This document shows, piece by piece, positions 7,771 through 15,918 of a stretch of 64,000 bases of DNA. Source of the stretch: Maridesulfovibrio sp050916235. Its GTDB lineage: Bacteria > Desulfobacterota > Desulfovibrionia > Desulfovibrionales > Desulfovibrionaceae. The notes under the pieces were generated by a model. That model saw nothing but the letters and a program-made list of their open reading frames with translations, was not told the DNA's origin and made no database searches. The stretch is taken from assembly GCF_050916235.1 (NCBI RefSeq), contig NZ_CP104854.1, positions 3,410,001 to 3,474,000 of the forward strand, written 5' to 3'. Each line of letters begins with the position of its first letter. The first letter of the stretch is position 1. A program made the position numbers and the translations under genes.

Positions 7771-8352
7771 CTACTTTACCAATATGTTTTCGAAGACAAT
7801 CTGCTCAAAATTATCAAGGGGAGTTGAGCATTTGTGTACTTTCATCTGCAGGACTGCGCCGTGCCATGCCGCAACAATGAAGCCTGCAGTACATTCCGGG
7901 TCGATGGATTCCGAAATCTGACCGGACTCTGCCGCTTCCCTGATGATCGGTGCAACCGCCCTTACCAGTCCATTGACGATCTGTGAAAGCTCGACCTGCA
8001 ACGGGCCGGACAGGTCGCCCATTTCCTGAGCAAGATTGCCTATGGGGCAGCCGCGGGACCAGCCCTGTTCCTCGAAATAATTGCGGAAGAACCTGAAGAA
8101 GTTTTTCAGCCTATCAAGCGGCGCAAATGACTTGTCTTTAAGCAGATGACCTGATTTTTCACCCAAACGGGCTGCAAAATACCGTGCAACCTCAACCCCG
8201 AAGGCTTCCTTGGATTCGAAGTAGTAGTAAAACGACCCCTTCGGAACTCCACAAGCCTTGAGAATCTCCTGAATGCCGGTGTTGTTGAATCCTTTGCGGT
8301 GGATGATATCCGCCCCGATGGCGATAATTATCTGCTTGGTGTCTTCGCTCAT
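7771..8352 (-). CDS. TetR/AcrR-family transcriptional repressor
   Basis: The 193-residue regulator has an N-terminal helix-turn-helix of TetR type (FNNTGIQEILKACGVPKGSFYYYFESKEAF, about residues 22-51) and a divergent ligand-binding C-terminus. I start at ATG 8352; a longer frame would begin with a TTG that is part of a TTGACA -35 box. That box, a 17-base spacer and TATTTC (8388-8360, minus strand) end 7 bases before the ATG, so the mRNA is likely leaderless. An operator palindrome overlaps the spacer and -10, pointing to autorepression. The same operator precedes the AhpD-like gene. The effector is unknown. Confidence 0.85.
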   Translation of the reverse strand: MSEDTKQIIIAIGADIIHRKGFNNTGIQEILKACGVPKGSFYYYFESKEAFGVEVARYFAARLGEKSGHLLKDKSFAPLDRLKNFFRFFRNYFEEQGWSRGCPIGNLAQEMGDLSGPLQVELSQIVNGLVRAVAPIIREAAESGQISESIDPECTAGFIVAAWHGAVLQMKVHKCSTPLDNFEQIVFENILVK

Positions 8353-8359
8353 GCGGGAA

Positions 8360-8388
8360 GAAATAGACCAGTCGTCTAGTTGTGTCAA
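8360..8388 (-). promoter_or_regulatory. Promoter of tetR with embedded operator
   Basis: The -35 TTGACA is at 8388-8383, with a 17-base spacer and the -10 TATTTC at 8365-8360. Within it, TAGAC-CAGTC-GTCTA (8364-8378) is an inverted repeat matching the operator at 7711-7727. The predicted transcript begins at or beside the start codon. Confidence 0.65.
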
Positions 8389-8487
8389 GTGTAGTAATTC
8401 GGATTATTTTGGCAGGCAGGAAGCAGATGCTTCAGAGGCCTACAAACATATCCCTAAGCCTGCCTCGCAGAGCCAAAAGTAATGACG

Positions 8488-8580
8488 TCTCGCCATACAA
8501 AGCGGCGAAGCCATAGTGAAAGTTTTTGAAGGGGGAGTCCAGAGGGGGAAACTTTTCTCAAAAAGTTTCCCCCTCTGGCC
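8488..8580. repeat. Dispersed palindromic repeat, copy D; terminator of purH
   Basis: It reads, reversed relative to copy A, CCATACAAAGCGGCGAAGCC, then GTTTTTGAAGGGGGAGT, then an 18-bp perfect inverted repeat (8539-8556 and 8560-8578). It ends 12 bp from the purH stop codon and so probably terminates that gene. Confidence 0.75.
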
Positions 8581-8592
8581 GTCGGAGACATT

Positions 8593-9867
8593 TTAGTGCT
8601 TGAACGATCTCTGTCCGGTGAAGACCATGGCCACCTGCGGGGAGGCTTCATTCACGGCCTGGATTACTTCGTAGTCGCGGATGGAGCCGCCGGGCTGAGC
8701 GATTGCAGTGATGCCCTGCGCCATGCACAGGTCCACGCCGTCGCGGAAGGGGAAGAACCCGTCGGAAACCAGAACGGAACCTTTGAGTCCGCCCTTTTCG
8801 GCAACAGCAGTTGCTTCTATTTCTGCAAGATCCCTGGCAGCCTGCTCATCTTTGAGGGCTTTGAGCTTCAGTTCAAACAGAGACATCTTGAATTTTTCAA
8901 AGCAGATGCCGTCTGCGTACTTGGTGCGGGCCTTGGTCACTGCGAGTTCAACGCAGCCTACGCGGTCCTGCTCACCTGTACCGATGGCGGTGGTGGTTCC
9001 GTCCTTGGCAAAAATTACGGAGTTGGAGGTCACGCCCGCTTCAACCGCCCATGCGAAGAGCAGATCGTCTGCTTCCTGCTTGGTGGGGGTGCGTGCGGAG
9101 AAGGTGGAACCGTCTTTTTCCGCGGTTGCGGGGATGAAATCATCTGCGGAGAGGATGCGGTTTCTGAAGGAGAACTGCACGACCATACCGCCGTCCATGA
9201 GCGATTTGATGTCGAGGAAGGGCTGTCCGAGCAACTTTTCGAGATCGTTGATGCCGGGAATCTGAAGGATGCGCAGGTTTTTGCGCTTCCTGAGTACATC
9301 GAGGACGCCGTCTTCGAAAGCGGGGGCGGCGACAACTTCAAAATAAGCGGAATCGACGACTTCGGCGGCTTCCATGGTCATGGGACGGTTGACCACGATG
9401 GCTCCGCCGAAAGCGGCGATGCGGTCGGCATTGAATGCGTTGCGCAGGGCGGTTCCCACGCCATCTTCGGACCATGCGGCGCCGCAGGGGTTGTTATGCT
9501 TGAGGATTACGGCTGCGGGCTTGGCAGTGAGGTACTGCAGGATGTTGAGCGCGTTATCCACGTCGGTGAGGTTGGTCTTGCCGGGATGTTTGCCGGCCTG
9601 GATCATGTGTTCTTCGGTAAGGGCGGATACGAGACCCTGTCCTTCGCCGCGAAATTTGATTCCGTCGTATTCAAGTGCTCCGGAAGCGAGTTCGTAGAGA
9701 GCTGCGGGCTGGTCTGGGTTTTCGCCGTAGCGCAGGCCCTTGGTTTCGCCGTCTATTTCCCAGGTTCTTTTCTTGAAGGTGAGTTTCTGGTCGCCCAGAG
9801 TGAGGGTGAGGTCAGCGGGAAAAGGATCCTGCTGAAGAGTCTTGTACATGTTTTTAAGATCGCTCAT
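8593..9867 (-). CDS. purH: AICAR transformylase (PurH formyltransferase domain only)
   Basis: The enzyme formylates AICAR with 10-formyl-tetrahydrofolate in the ninth step of purine synthesis. The 424 residues cover only the transformylase half of PurH. RYGENPDQ, the ILKHNNPCG motif with catalytic lysine/histidine, the TNSVIFAKDG-like stretch (here VTSNSVIFAKDG) and SDGFFPFRDGVD...QPGGSIRD are all present. The N-terminal IMP cyclohydrolase domain of standard PurH (about 520 residues in total) is absent, so another protein must close the ring. I start at ATG 9867 (MSDLKNMYK) with GGAG upstream. The purA gene lies 2 kb away. Confidence 0.9.
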   Translation of the reverse strand: MSDLKNMYKTLQQDPFPADLTLTLGDQKLTFKKRTWEIDGETKGLRYGENPDQPAALYELASGALEYDGIKFRGEGQGLVSALTEEHMIQAGKHPGKTNLTDVDNALNILQYLTAKPAAVILKHNNPCGAAWSEDGVGTALRNAFNADRIAAFGGAIVVNRPMTMEAAEVVDSAYFEVVAAPAFEDGVLDVLRKRKNLRILQIPGINDLEKLLGQPFLDIKSLMDGGMVVQFSFRNRILSADDFIPATAEKDGSTFSARTPTKQEADDLLFAWAVEAGVTSNSVIFAKDGTTTAIGTGEQDRVGCVELAVTKARTKYADGICFEKFKMSLFELKLKALKDEQAARDLAEIEATAVAEKGGLKGSVLVSDGFFPFRDGVDLCMAQGITAIAQPGGSIRDYEVIQAVNEASPQVAMVFTGQRSFKH

Positions 9868-9989
9868 TGTAGTTCTCCGATAAGAGTTTAACTGGTAGGG
9901 TGATGCGCTCATAGCACAGGCTTTCCCGGCGGGCAATTTTAGAATTGCGGTGTCGGCAACCTTTTTGCTAGGATCACCATGCCGGAATG

Positions 9990-10016
9990 GTTAAAAAATT
10001 CAGCCGGATTTTTAAC
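9990..10016. promoter_or_regulatory. Inverted repeat between purH and the divergent small gene
   Basis: GTTAAAAA and TTTTTAAC are perfect 8-bp arms around 11 bases in the 178-bp divergent spacer. It could be an operator or the hairpin of a leader; nothing more can be said. Confidence 0.35.
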
Positions 10017-10045
10017 GCTTCCGATTTATCACCTCAGGAGATCAT

Positions 10046-10417
10046 ATGTCAGAAGGTTATTTGGAAAAGGCCCTGTTGAAACTGGCAAAGCAGCTTAATG
10101 CCTATGATGAGGCATCGCTCGTGGAATTATGGAACAAGTATGAAGCCGAAGTCGCCAATTTTCAGCCCAACCGCAAGTGGGAGGAGGCCGCAGTCGTATT
10201 CGGGATGATACAGGCTGTGCATCTTAAAAACCAGCTTTTTAATTATCACTGGGCCGAATCCTGCGGGCCGGAATCAATGTCACCGCGTCCCGACTTCATC
10301 CCCGGCAGGGGCGAGGACGACCTTTTCAGCGGTGCTCCCGGAAAGGGCGGAAAATCCGCCGGTCCCGGTGGCAAGGGGGGCAAGGTACTCACGTTCAAGC
10401 CCCGGGAGGACAGCTAG
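10046..10417 (+). CDS. Hypothetical small protein, convergently overlapping the mltF-like gene
   Basis: The 123-residue protein starts at ATG 10046 with AGGAG 6 bases upstream. Residues 1-75 are helical and acidic (YLEKALLKLAKQL...WEEAAVVFGMIQAVHLKNQLFNYHWAE). The last 45 residues are glycine/lysine/proline-rich and look disordered (SGAPGKGGKSAGPGGKGG). No family was recognised. Its last 138 bp lie antisense inside the 3' end of the gene at 10280-11839. The well-ordered first half and good ribosome site argue that it is real. Confidence 0.65.
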   Translation: MSEGYLEKALLKLAKQLNAYDEASLVELWNKYEAEVANFQPNRKWEEAAVVFGMIQAVHLKNQLFNYHWAESCGPESMSPRPDFIPGRGEDDLFSGAPGKGGKSAGPGGKGGKVLTFKPREDS

Positions 10418-11839
10418 TCCCTTCATAATGTAAAAGTAGTAGCGGACGCTGTCCACGTAATCCACGGCTTCATAACCGCGAGTGTAGCCGTGGCGCGTCT
10501 GCGAATGGTACTTTTTGCTGGTCAGCAGAGGGAAGACCTGCTTGAGAGATCGCCACGTTCCCGGGTCCCTGCTGGTGTAGCTGGCGATGTCTATGGCATC
10601 GTAGACATGTCCAAGCCCCTGATTATAGGCGGCAAGGGTGAACAGCCAGCGGTCCCAGCCTGAAACATCCCGGTTTTCAAATTTATCCCACAGAAAACGC
10701 AGGTAACGGGCCCCTCCGTAGATGGACTGCCTCGGGTCCAGACGGCTGCTGAGCCCCAGCAGGTCGGCCGTGTCCACGGTGAGCTGCATGAGCCCGCGAA
10801 CGCCTGTCCGGCTGTGGGCAAGCGGGTTGAAGCGCGATTCCTGATACATGACTGCGGCCAGCAGGAACGGGTCAAGATCATATTTTTCTGACGCACCAAC
10901 TATGTAATCGCTGTAGAGCGGCAGCTTTTCCCGGATGTCCTTGCGCAGGGAATAGAGATCGTAGAAATCGGTTTCTTCAGGAATGTATCCGAAATATCTT
11001 TCCTTCTTGTCAGCCAGCGTGCCGTTGGTTCCCACCATATCCCAGTAATCTTCGACTGTCTGATGCAGTCCCGGTATGTCGTCCCGCAGATACCAGCGGT
11101 ACTCCAGTTCCTCTCCGAAGCTGTCGGTAGCACGCAGCCGGTGCAGAAAAGGCTTGAGCGGCTTGAACGTGCCGGTTTCCACCAGCTGGAAACGCACGGA
11201 CTTGTCGTCGTTCAGTTCCAGCAGGGGGGCGAGGTGGGTGGCGTTGCCGGTGGTAAGCAGCTCGGTCTCGCAGCCCAGATGTTCCCGAAGTCCTTCAAAT
11301 ACGTGCAGCAGACCAGCGTTTCCCGGAACAAAGATTTCTAAGCCGCACAGCTCGAAAGGAGTGCGCAGCTCGAAGCGGCGGATGTTGTGCAGCATCTGAG
11401 GCTGGTTCTGTTCGTAGATGGGCCCTTTGGCTATGGGCACGGAAACAGGCAGGGATTCGGGATTGTAGCCGCTGGCGAGCATTATGTCCGCTTCGCCGGA
11501 AACGAGGGCTTTCATGGCCTGTTCGTGGTTAGGGTAAGCGGTGAATTCCAGTTCGGTTCCGCTGAAACTGCCGAAGTCTTCAAGCAGTTCCCGGTCATAG
11601 CCCGGACCCCACGGCGATAGATGCGGGAAAACCCGTTCAGTCTGCACTGCGGCAACCCGCAGCACCTCGGGCAGGGGAATGTCGTGCTGGATCTGGTAAA
11701 CGTGTGTAAAAAAAATAAAAAACATCAAGTACACAACAATATTGAATAAATGTTGTGAAAAAAGTATCAAAATACCCCTTGGAGGGTGATTAAATTTGAT
11801 TAGATGTATTGACATTTCCCCGAAAGATTTTTTACGCAT
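10280..11839 (-). CDS. MltF-like membrane-bound lytic transglycosylase
   Basis: This periplasmic enzyme cuts peptidoglycan between MurNAc and GlcNAc, leaving an anhydro end. Order: a basic start and one membrane/signal segment (about residues 22-46), a solute-binding-like domain (about 55-290, ending near EDYWDMVG), then a C-terminal SLT domain with catalytic glutamate in AAVMYQESRFNPLAHSRTGVRGLMQLT and later AAYNQGLGHVYDA. This matches MltF architecture; the 519 residues are typical. The start is uncertain: ATG 11839 has no clear ribosome site, while ATG 11815 follows CGGGGAA. The C-terminal 45 residues, low in complexity, overlap the convergent gene. Confidence 0.85.
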   Translation of the reverse strand: MRKKSFGEMSIHLIKFNHPPRGILILFSQHLFNIVVYLMFFIFFTHVYQIQHDIPLPEVLRVAAVQTERVFPHLSPWGPGYDRELLEDFGSFSGTELEFTAYPNHEQAMKALVSGEADIMLASGYNPESLPVSVPIAKGPIYEQNQPQMLHNIRRFELRTPFELCGLEIFVPGNAGLLHVFEGLREHLGCETELLTTGNATHLAPLLELNDDKSVRFQLVETGTFKPLKPFLHRLRATDSFGEELEYRWYLRDDIPGLHQTVEDYWDMVGTNGTLADKKERYFGYIPEETDFYDLYSLRKDIREKLPLYSDYIVGASEKYDLDPFLLAAVMYQESRFNPLAHSRTGVRGLMQLTVDTADLLGLSSRLDPRQSIYGGARYLRFLWDKFENRDVSGWDRWLFTLAAYNQGLGHVYDAIDIASYTSRDPGTWRSLKQVFPLLTSKKYHSQTRHGYTRGYEAVDYVDSVRYYFYIMKGLAVLPGLEREYLAPLATGTGGFSALSGSTAEKVVLAPAGDEVGTR

Positions 11840-11907
11840 AAAAACCCGTCTGCCGTGCTATATGCTAGCATGCCCCGGCCAAGTGAGGTATCAATTGATC
11901 GGCCAAT

Positions 11908-11949
11908 GGGAAAGGATTTTTATTATGTTCGCGTAATGACCCCTTTCCC
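11908..11949. promoter_or_regulatory. Leader or operator hairpin upstream of purA
   Basis: GGGAAAGG (11908-11915) and CCTTTCCC (11942-11949) form perfect arms around 26 bases, followed by ATTATATACG, which may include a -10 box. It lies about 110 bp before purA. I do not recognise a known purine riboswitch. Confidence 0.3.
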
Positions 11950-12058
11950 GATTATATACGTCAGACGCAGTGCCGCTAGCAAGTATTCAAATTACAGCAA
12001 AGATTCCCGGACCTTATGATCAGGCAAGAGGAAATACTGTAGAAGGAGCGCTTTAGCT

Positions 12059-13339
12059 ATGTCTAATACCGTTATTGTTGGAACCCAGTGGGGGGACGAA
12101 GGCAAGGGTAAAATCGTCGATATGCTCGCTGAAAAAGCGGGTGCGATTGTTCGTTTTCAGGGCGGAAACAACGCAGGGCATACCCTTGTTGTAGATGGTG
12201 AGCAGTGTATCCTGCACCTCATTCCTTCCGGAGTGCTCCACGAAGGGAAAAAATGCCTCATCTCCAATGGTGTGGTTCTTGATCCCGAAGTATTCCTCAA
12301 GGAAATCGACGGGCTGGCCGCAAAGGGAGTGGATGTTTCTCCCGCAAGGCTCATGATTTCCAAGAAGACCCAGATCATCATGGCTTACCATAAGTTGCTG
12401 GACAACTGCCGCGAATCCATGAAGTCCGCTGACAGCAAGATCGGCACCACCGGACGCGGAATCGGTCCCTGTTATGAGGACAAGATGAGCCGTATCGGCG
12501 TTCGCGCCGCGGACCTCGCCGATCCCGAGCTGCTTCGTGCCAAGATCGAAGCTGCCCTCGTCGAGAAGAACGTGCTTTTCGAAAAACTTTTCAATGTGGA
12601 GCCGCTTGATCCCGAAAAGGTCTTCCAGGATCTTCTGCCCATCGCAGAACGCGTCGCTCCCTACCTTGCTGACGTTTCCAGCGAGATTCAGAACACAATC
12701 AAGGAAGGAAAATCCGTCCTTTTCGAAGGAGCACAGGGCGTGCACCTCGACATCGACCACGGAACCTATCCTTTTGTAACCTCTTCCAACGTGGTTGCCG
12801 GTAACGCGGCTGCCGGTTCCGGATGCGGACCGCGTCAGCTTGAGCGTATCATCGGTATCTGCAAGGCCTACACCACCCGCGTAGGTGCCGGTCCTTTCCC
12901 CACCGAACTCTTCGACGAAGTGGGCGATACCCTGCAGAGAGTCGGCCATGAGTTCGGCGCAACCACCGGACGTAAACGCCGCTGCGGCTGGCTGGACATG
13001 GTTGTCCTGCGCGAGACCGCACGTCTGTGCGACCTCACCGAGTTCGCCCTGACCAAGCTCGACGTCCTTTCCGATCTTGATGAACTCAAAATCTGTGTTG
13101 CCTACGAGTACCGTGGCGAAAAAGTGGCCTATCCTCCGCAGGAGCAGAACGGTATGGCACACGTCAAGCCTGTTTACGAGTCCATGCCCGGCTGGAAAGG
13201 TGATATAACCAAAGCCAAGAAGTACGACGAGCTGCCCGTTGAAGCACGCAACTACATTGCGCGCATCGAAGAGCTCTCCGGCGTAAAAGTCGGCATCGTG
13301 TCCGTAGGACCCGACCGCGCTGAGACTATTGTAAGATAA
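12059..13339 (+). CDS. purA: Adenylosuccinate synthetase
   Basis: PurA joins IMP and aspartate using GTP to give adenylosuccinate, the committed step to AMP. The 426 residues are full length. Signatures are QWGDEGKGK at residues 10-18, QGGNNAGHTLV around 35-45, GTTGRGIGPCYEDK, and GATTGRKRRCGWLD near 300. ATG 12059 has AAGGAG 9 bases upstream. A possible regulatory hairpin precedes it, and repeat copy E follows the stop. Confidence 0.97.
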   Translation: MSNTVIVGTQWGDEGKGKIVDMLAEKAGAIVRFQGGNNAGHTLVVDGEQCILHLIPSGVLHEGKKCLISNGVVLDPEVFLKEIDGLAAKGVDVSPARLMISKKTQIIMAYHKLLDNCRESMKSADSKIGTTGRGIGPCYEDKMSRIGVRAADLADPELLRAKIEAALVEKNVLFEKLFNVEPLDPEKVFQDLLPIAERVAPYLADVSSEIQNTIKEGKSVLFEGAQGVHLDIDHGTYPFVTSSNVVAGNAAAGSGCGPRQLERIIGICKAYTTRVGAGPFPTELFDEVGDTLQRVGHEFGATTGRKRRCGWLDMVVLRETARLCDLTEFALTKLDVLSDLDELKICVAYEYRGEKVAYPPQEQNGMAHVKPVYESMPGWKGDITKAKKYDELPVEARNYIARIEELSGVKVGIVSVGPDRAETIVR

Positions 13340-13344
13340 TAAGA

Positions 13345-13440
13345 ATGCCTCCGGCGGCTGGGGAAGGGAAACGTTTGTACAAGTTCCCCTTCCCCAGACC
13401 CCATCCCTTCAAAACCTTTTAGTAAGGCTTCGTTGATGGG
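13345..13440. repeat. Dispersed palindromic repeat, copy E; follows purA
   Basis: GCCTCCGGCGGC is followed by a 15-bp inverted repeat with one mismatch (from 13359, CTGGGGAAGGG...), then GACCCCATCCCTTCAAAACC and TTTTAGTAAGGCTTCG. It is the most complete copy showing all three parts of the family. Confidence 0.75.
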
Positions 13441-13474
13441 GACCTTTCGGAGTGCTTTGGTTTAGTTTTTCTTT

Positions 13475-13506
13475 CCCACGCCTGTGATTGCGTGGGTTTT
13501 GTTTTT
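13475..13506 (+). terminator. Rho-independent terminator downstream of purA
   Basis: CCCACGC-CTGTGATT-GCGTGGG is followed by TTTTGTTTTTT, about 135 bp past the purA stop. Confidence 0.85.
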
Positions 13507-13658
13507 TAGGGGTTCAACCTATTTTTTCCCGGTTGCATGTCTTCTGCTAACGGGTTGCTGAGCTTTATTTTTTCGCATAATTTATCGGGTGAAACATGGA
13601 TTAACTTTTCCCCCGACTCTGCCAGACCGTGTGTCGAAGATATATTGAAACGTCTTTT

Positions 13659-13690
13659 GGGTAGAGGGGATGGGGAGTCCAGAGGCATCA
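13659..13690. repeat. Repeat remnant, copy F, abutting holB
   Basis: TGGGTAGAGGGGATGGGGAG followed by TCCAGAGGC matches the flank of copies A, B and D. It ends 4 bases before the holB ATG, so it supplies that gene's leader. Confidence 0.6.
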
Positions 13691-13694
13691 AATA

Positions 13695-14552
13695 ATGTTT
13701 ACAAGTATTCAGGAAACAGCAGTAAGGCAGAGTCTGGTTCTGCCGAGGCTGGCGAAGCTTGCTTCAAAGCCGCCGCAGTGCCTTCTTATTGAGGGCGGCA
13801 GTGCGGAAGAACGGCTGGACATGGCCCGTTACTGGGCCTGTGTGCTGAACTGCGAGAACGGTCAGGAACCTTGCGGAACCTGTCAGGCCTGCAGGCAGAT
13901 TGCAGACAACGCCTTTAATGATTTCCTGCTCATCGACAGGGAAGAGGAAGACGGCAAGCTGAAGCAGGATATTTCCGTTGAGTCCATCCGGGAACTGCTG
14001 CCGGTCTGGGGCCAGCCGCCGAACGGGGGCGGAACCCGTGTAACCGTGGTGGTGGAAGCCCAGAACCTGAACGGCAACTCCGCCAACGCACTCCTCAAGA
14101 CCCTTGAGGAGCCTCGTCCAGGTAACGTGTTTGTACTTACTGCCCCGCAGCGCGAAAGGCTGCTGGAGACGCTGGTTTCGCGCAGTTGGGTTATAACTCT
14201 CGCATGGCCGACCGGTTCTGAAAATTCACCGGAAGTGGCTGAATGGGTAGGCGGAATGCTGACTTTCTGGCGTTCCGGTCAGGGCTGGTTCGAACGTACG
14301 TCCGCAAAAGGCGCTCTGGATAAGGAGATGGGGTTGAAGGTCGTGAACGGTTGCCAGCGGGAGTTGAGGAATGCGCTGCTCAATCCGCGTTCCACCCGTG
14401 CCGCTGATGCCCTTTCTGGCCTTTTCGACGCCAAAGGGCTACGCCGCCTTGATCTGGTGCTGGGCAAGGCACAGGAGTCCATGAACTACAATGTTAACCC
14501 CGCGCTGGTGCTTGACTGGGTTGTAACCGCTGCCATGCCTAAGCGGCGGTAG
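13695..14552 (+). CDS. holB: DNA polymerase III delta-prime subunit
   Basis: Delta-prime is a subunit of the clamp loader that opens the sliding clamp at primed DNA. The 285-residue protein has the zinc module CVLNCENGQEPCGTCQAC (about residues 51-68) and the AAA+ sensor-type stretch NLNGNSANALLKTLEEPRPGNVFVL. The Walker A lysine is absent (EGGSAEERLD), as is usual for delta-prime, and the SRC motif reads SRSW. The ATG is preceded by a repeat remnant rather than a clear ribosome site. A stand-alone gene here; the diguanylate cyclase gene converges on it. Confidence 0.85.
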   Translation: MFTSIQETAVRQSLVLPRLAKLASKPPQCLLIEGGSAEERLDMARYWACVLNCENGQEPCGTCQACRQIADNAFNDFLLIDREEEDGKLKQDISVESIRELLPVWGQPPNGGGTRVTVVVEAQNLNGNSANALLKTLEEPRPGNVFVLTAPQRERLLETLVSRSWVITLAWPTGSENSPEVAEWVGGMLTFWRSGQGWFERTSAKGALDKEMGLKVVNGCQRELRNALLNPRSTRAADALSGLFDAKGLRRLDLVLGKAQESMNYNVNPALVLDWVVTAAMPKRR

Positions 14553-14583
14553 GGCGGTTCCGAAATATTTCTGGGTAGGGCGG

Positions 14584-15603
14584 TCAGGCGGTGATCACCC
14601 TGTTTTTGCCGAGTCTTTTCGCCTCATAAAGCGCAGTGTCAGCCCGTTTGATGAATTCCTCAGGAGTGTCCATGGCAGTGAACTGCGTTGCTCCTATGCT
14701 TACCGTGACATCTCCAACTATCGGGAATTCAGCCTGTTCCACTGTTTTACGGATTCTTTCAGCAGCAACCTGTGCAGAAATTATTGATTCCGAATACATG
14801 ATGACATTGAATTCTTCTCCGCCGTATCTGTAGAGCCTGTCTACCTCTCTGAGGGTATCCTGAACAAGCTGGCAGAAGAATTTCAGTACGGCATCTCCTG
14901 CGGTGTGGCCGAATTCGTCGTTGACGTGTTTAAAATTGTCGAGGTCCATGACAATCAGGCAGAACGGTGTGCCGTAGCGGTTGTAGTGGGTTATGATGTC
15001 GGCAAGGTCCTGATCAAATTTCCTGCGGTTGAACATCCCGGTCAACGGGTCTGTTACGGTCTGCTTTTTCAGCTTTTCCTGCAGTTTGTATTTACCGTAG
15101 TTGTAACTTTCCATAATTATTACGGTGTCGAGCATGGCTATTTTCTGAAGTGCGTTGCTGTACTCGATGTATTTAGCCAGATCACAATCGCATCTCTCTT
15201 TAACAATATGGCGGATCCCTTCCATATATTTGTTGAATGACCCGATGTACCACATGGGGATAATTCCGTACTCCACATGCCTGTATCCCACGCGAAGGCG
15301 GTTCTTCAGGTATTCGTAATCATAATTTCCGCTGATGAGTTGCTGGAAGTAGCGCTTCTGCATTGCCTTCAAACGTTCAACGGTCTCCGGTCCTTTGAGA
15401 ATGGATCTGGTTTCGTCGAAGGAAAGAAGGTGGTCGTAAAAATCATCGAACAGAGTGTCGGGAATTTCTCCAATCAGGGATGAAATTTCTTTCAGCAGTT
15501 CAACGTCCTTCTCTCCGAGAAGCAGGAATTTTTTGCGTTTCTCGAATTCTTCCGGGGTAAAGCCCAGCTTGTCGATGATTTCCATTTCTATGCTGCTATT
15601 CAT
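14584..15603 (-). CDS. Globin-coupled diguanylate cyclase
   Basis: The 339-residue soluble sensor has an N-terminal protoglobin domain (about residues 15-165) with a candidate haem-binding histidine at 109 in RVGYRHVEYGI, a short linker, then a GGDEF domain (about 178-337) with the active-site motif GGEEF at 261-265. RxxD (R252-D255) sits five residues before it, the usual inhibitory site for c-di-GMP. It should make c-di-GMP in response to oxygen or another haem ligand; that is inferred from the family. The ATG at 15603 is preferred over the TTG three codons upstream because AAGGA is 10 bases before it. Confidence 0.92.
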   Translation of the reverse strand: MNSSIEMEIIDKLGFTPEEFEKRKKFLLLGEKDVELLKEISSLIGEIPDTLFDDFYDHLLSFDETRSILKGPETVERLKAMQKRYFQQLISGNYDYEYLKNRLRVGYRHVEYGIIPMWYIGSFNKYMEGIRHIVKERCDCDLAKYIEYSNALQKIAMLDTVIIMESYNYGKYKLQEKLKKQTVTDPLTGMFNRRKFDQDLADIITHYNRYGTPFCLIVMDLDNFKHVNDEFGHTAGDAVLKFFCQLVQDTLREVDRLYRYGGEEFNVIMYSESIISAQVAAERIRKTVEQAEFPIVGDVTVSIGATQFTAMDTPEEFIKRADTALYEAKRLGKNRVITA

Positions 15604-15918
15604 TTCTTCCAAGTCCTTACGGCTAAATTAACAGGCCTACTGGATATACGGGCATGTGTTCATAAATATACTTAGCAGTCTGTTCAACGAGTTGCGAGTT
15701 ATTTTTAGCGAGTGTCTTGTGTGGGAAGCACAACGGATTTTTCTTTGCCTGTGGTGCTGGCAGGCGAATCGGTTGAGCATTGATCTTCGTGCTGCTATTT
15801 TGCAATGCCTTGGAAAATGAAAACCTCGGTTGGTGCCGGGGCACTTTTTTGATTTTTGGAGCCGTCCGCTTAACGTGTAATTGGAGGCCCGAAGACACAT
15901 GTGGTTGAAATTGAAGGT
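15604..15918. other. Spacer between two minus-strand genes
   Basis: No gene is supported. Short open frames lack ribosome sites. A weak hairpin (GTGCCGGGGCAC followed by TTTTTT, near 15834) is seen on the plus strand, with no plus-strand gene to serve. Confidence 0.5.

Noticed and set aside
11840..12058. Purine riboswitch upstream of purA
   Set aside because: There is a hairpin but no guanine-riboswitch core; kept only as an unassigned regulatory hairpin.
15623..15900. Small protein genes in the spacer before the diguanylate cyclase gene
   Set aside because: The two overlapping minus-strand frames lack ribosome sites and have a basic, low-information composition.
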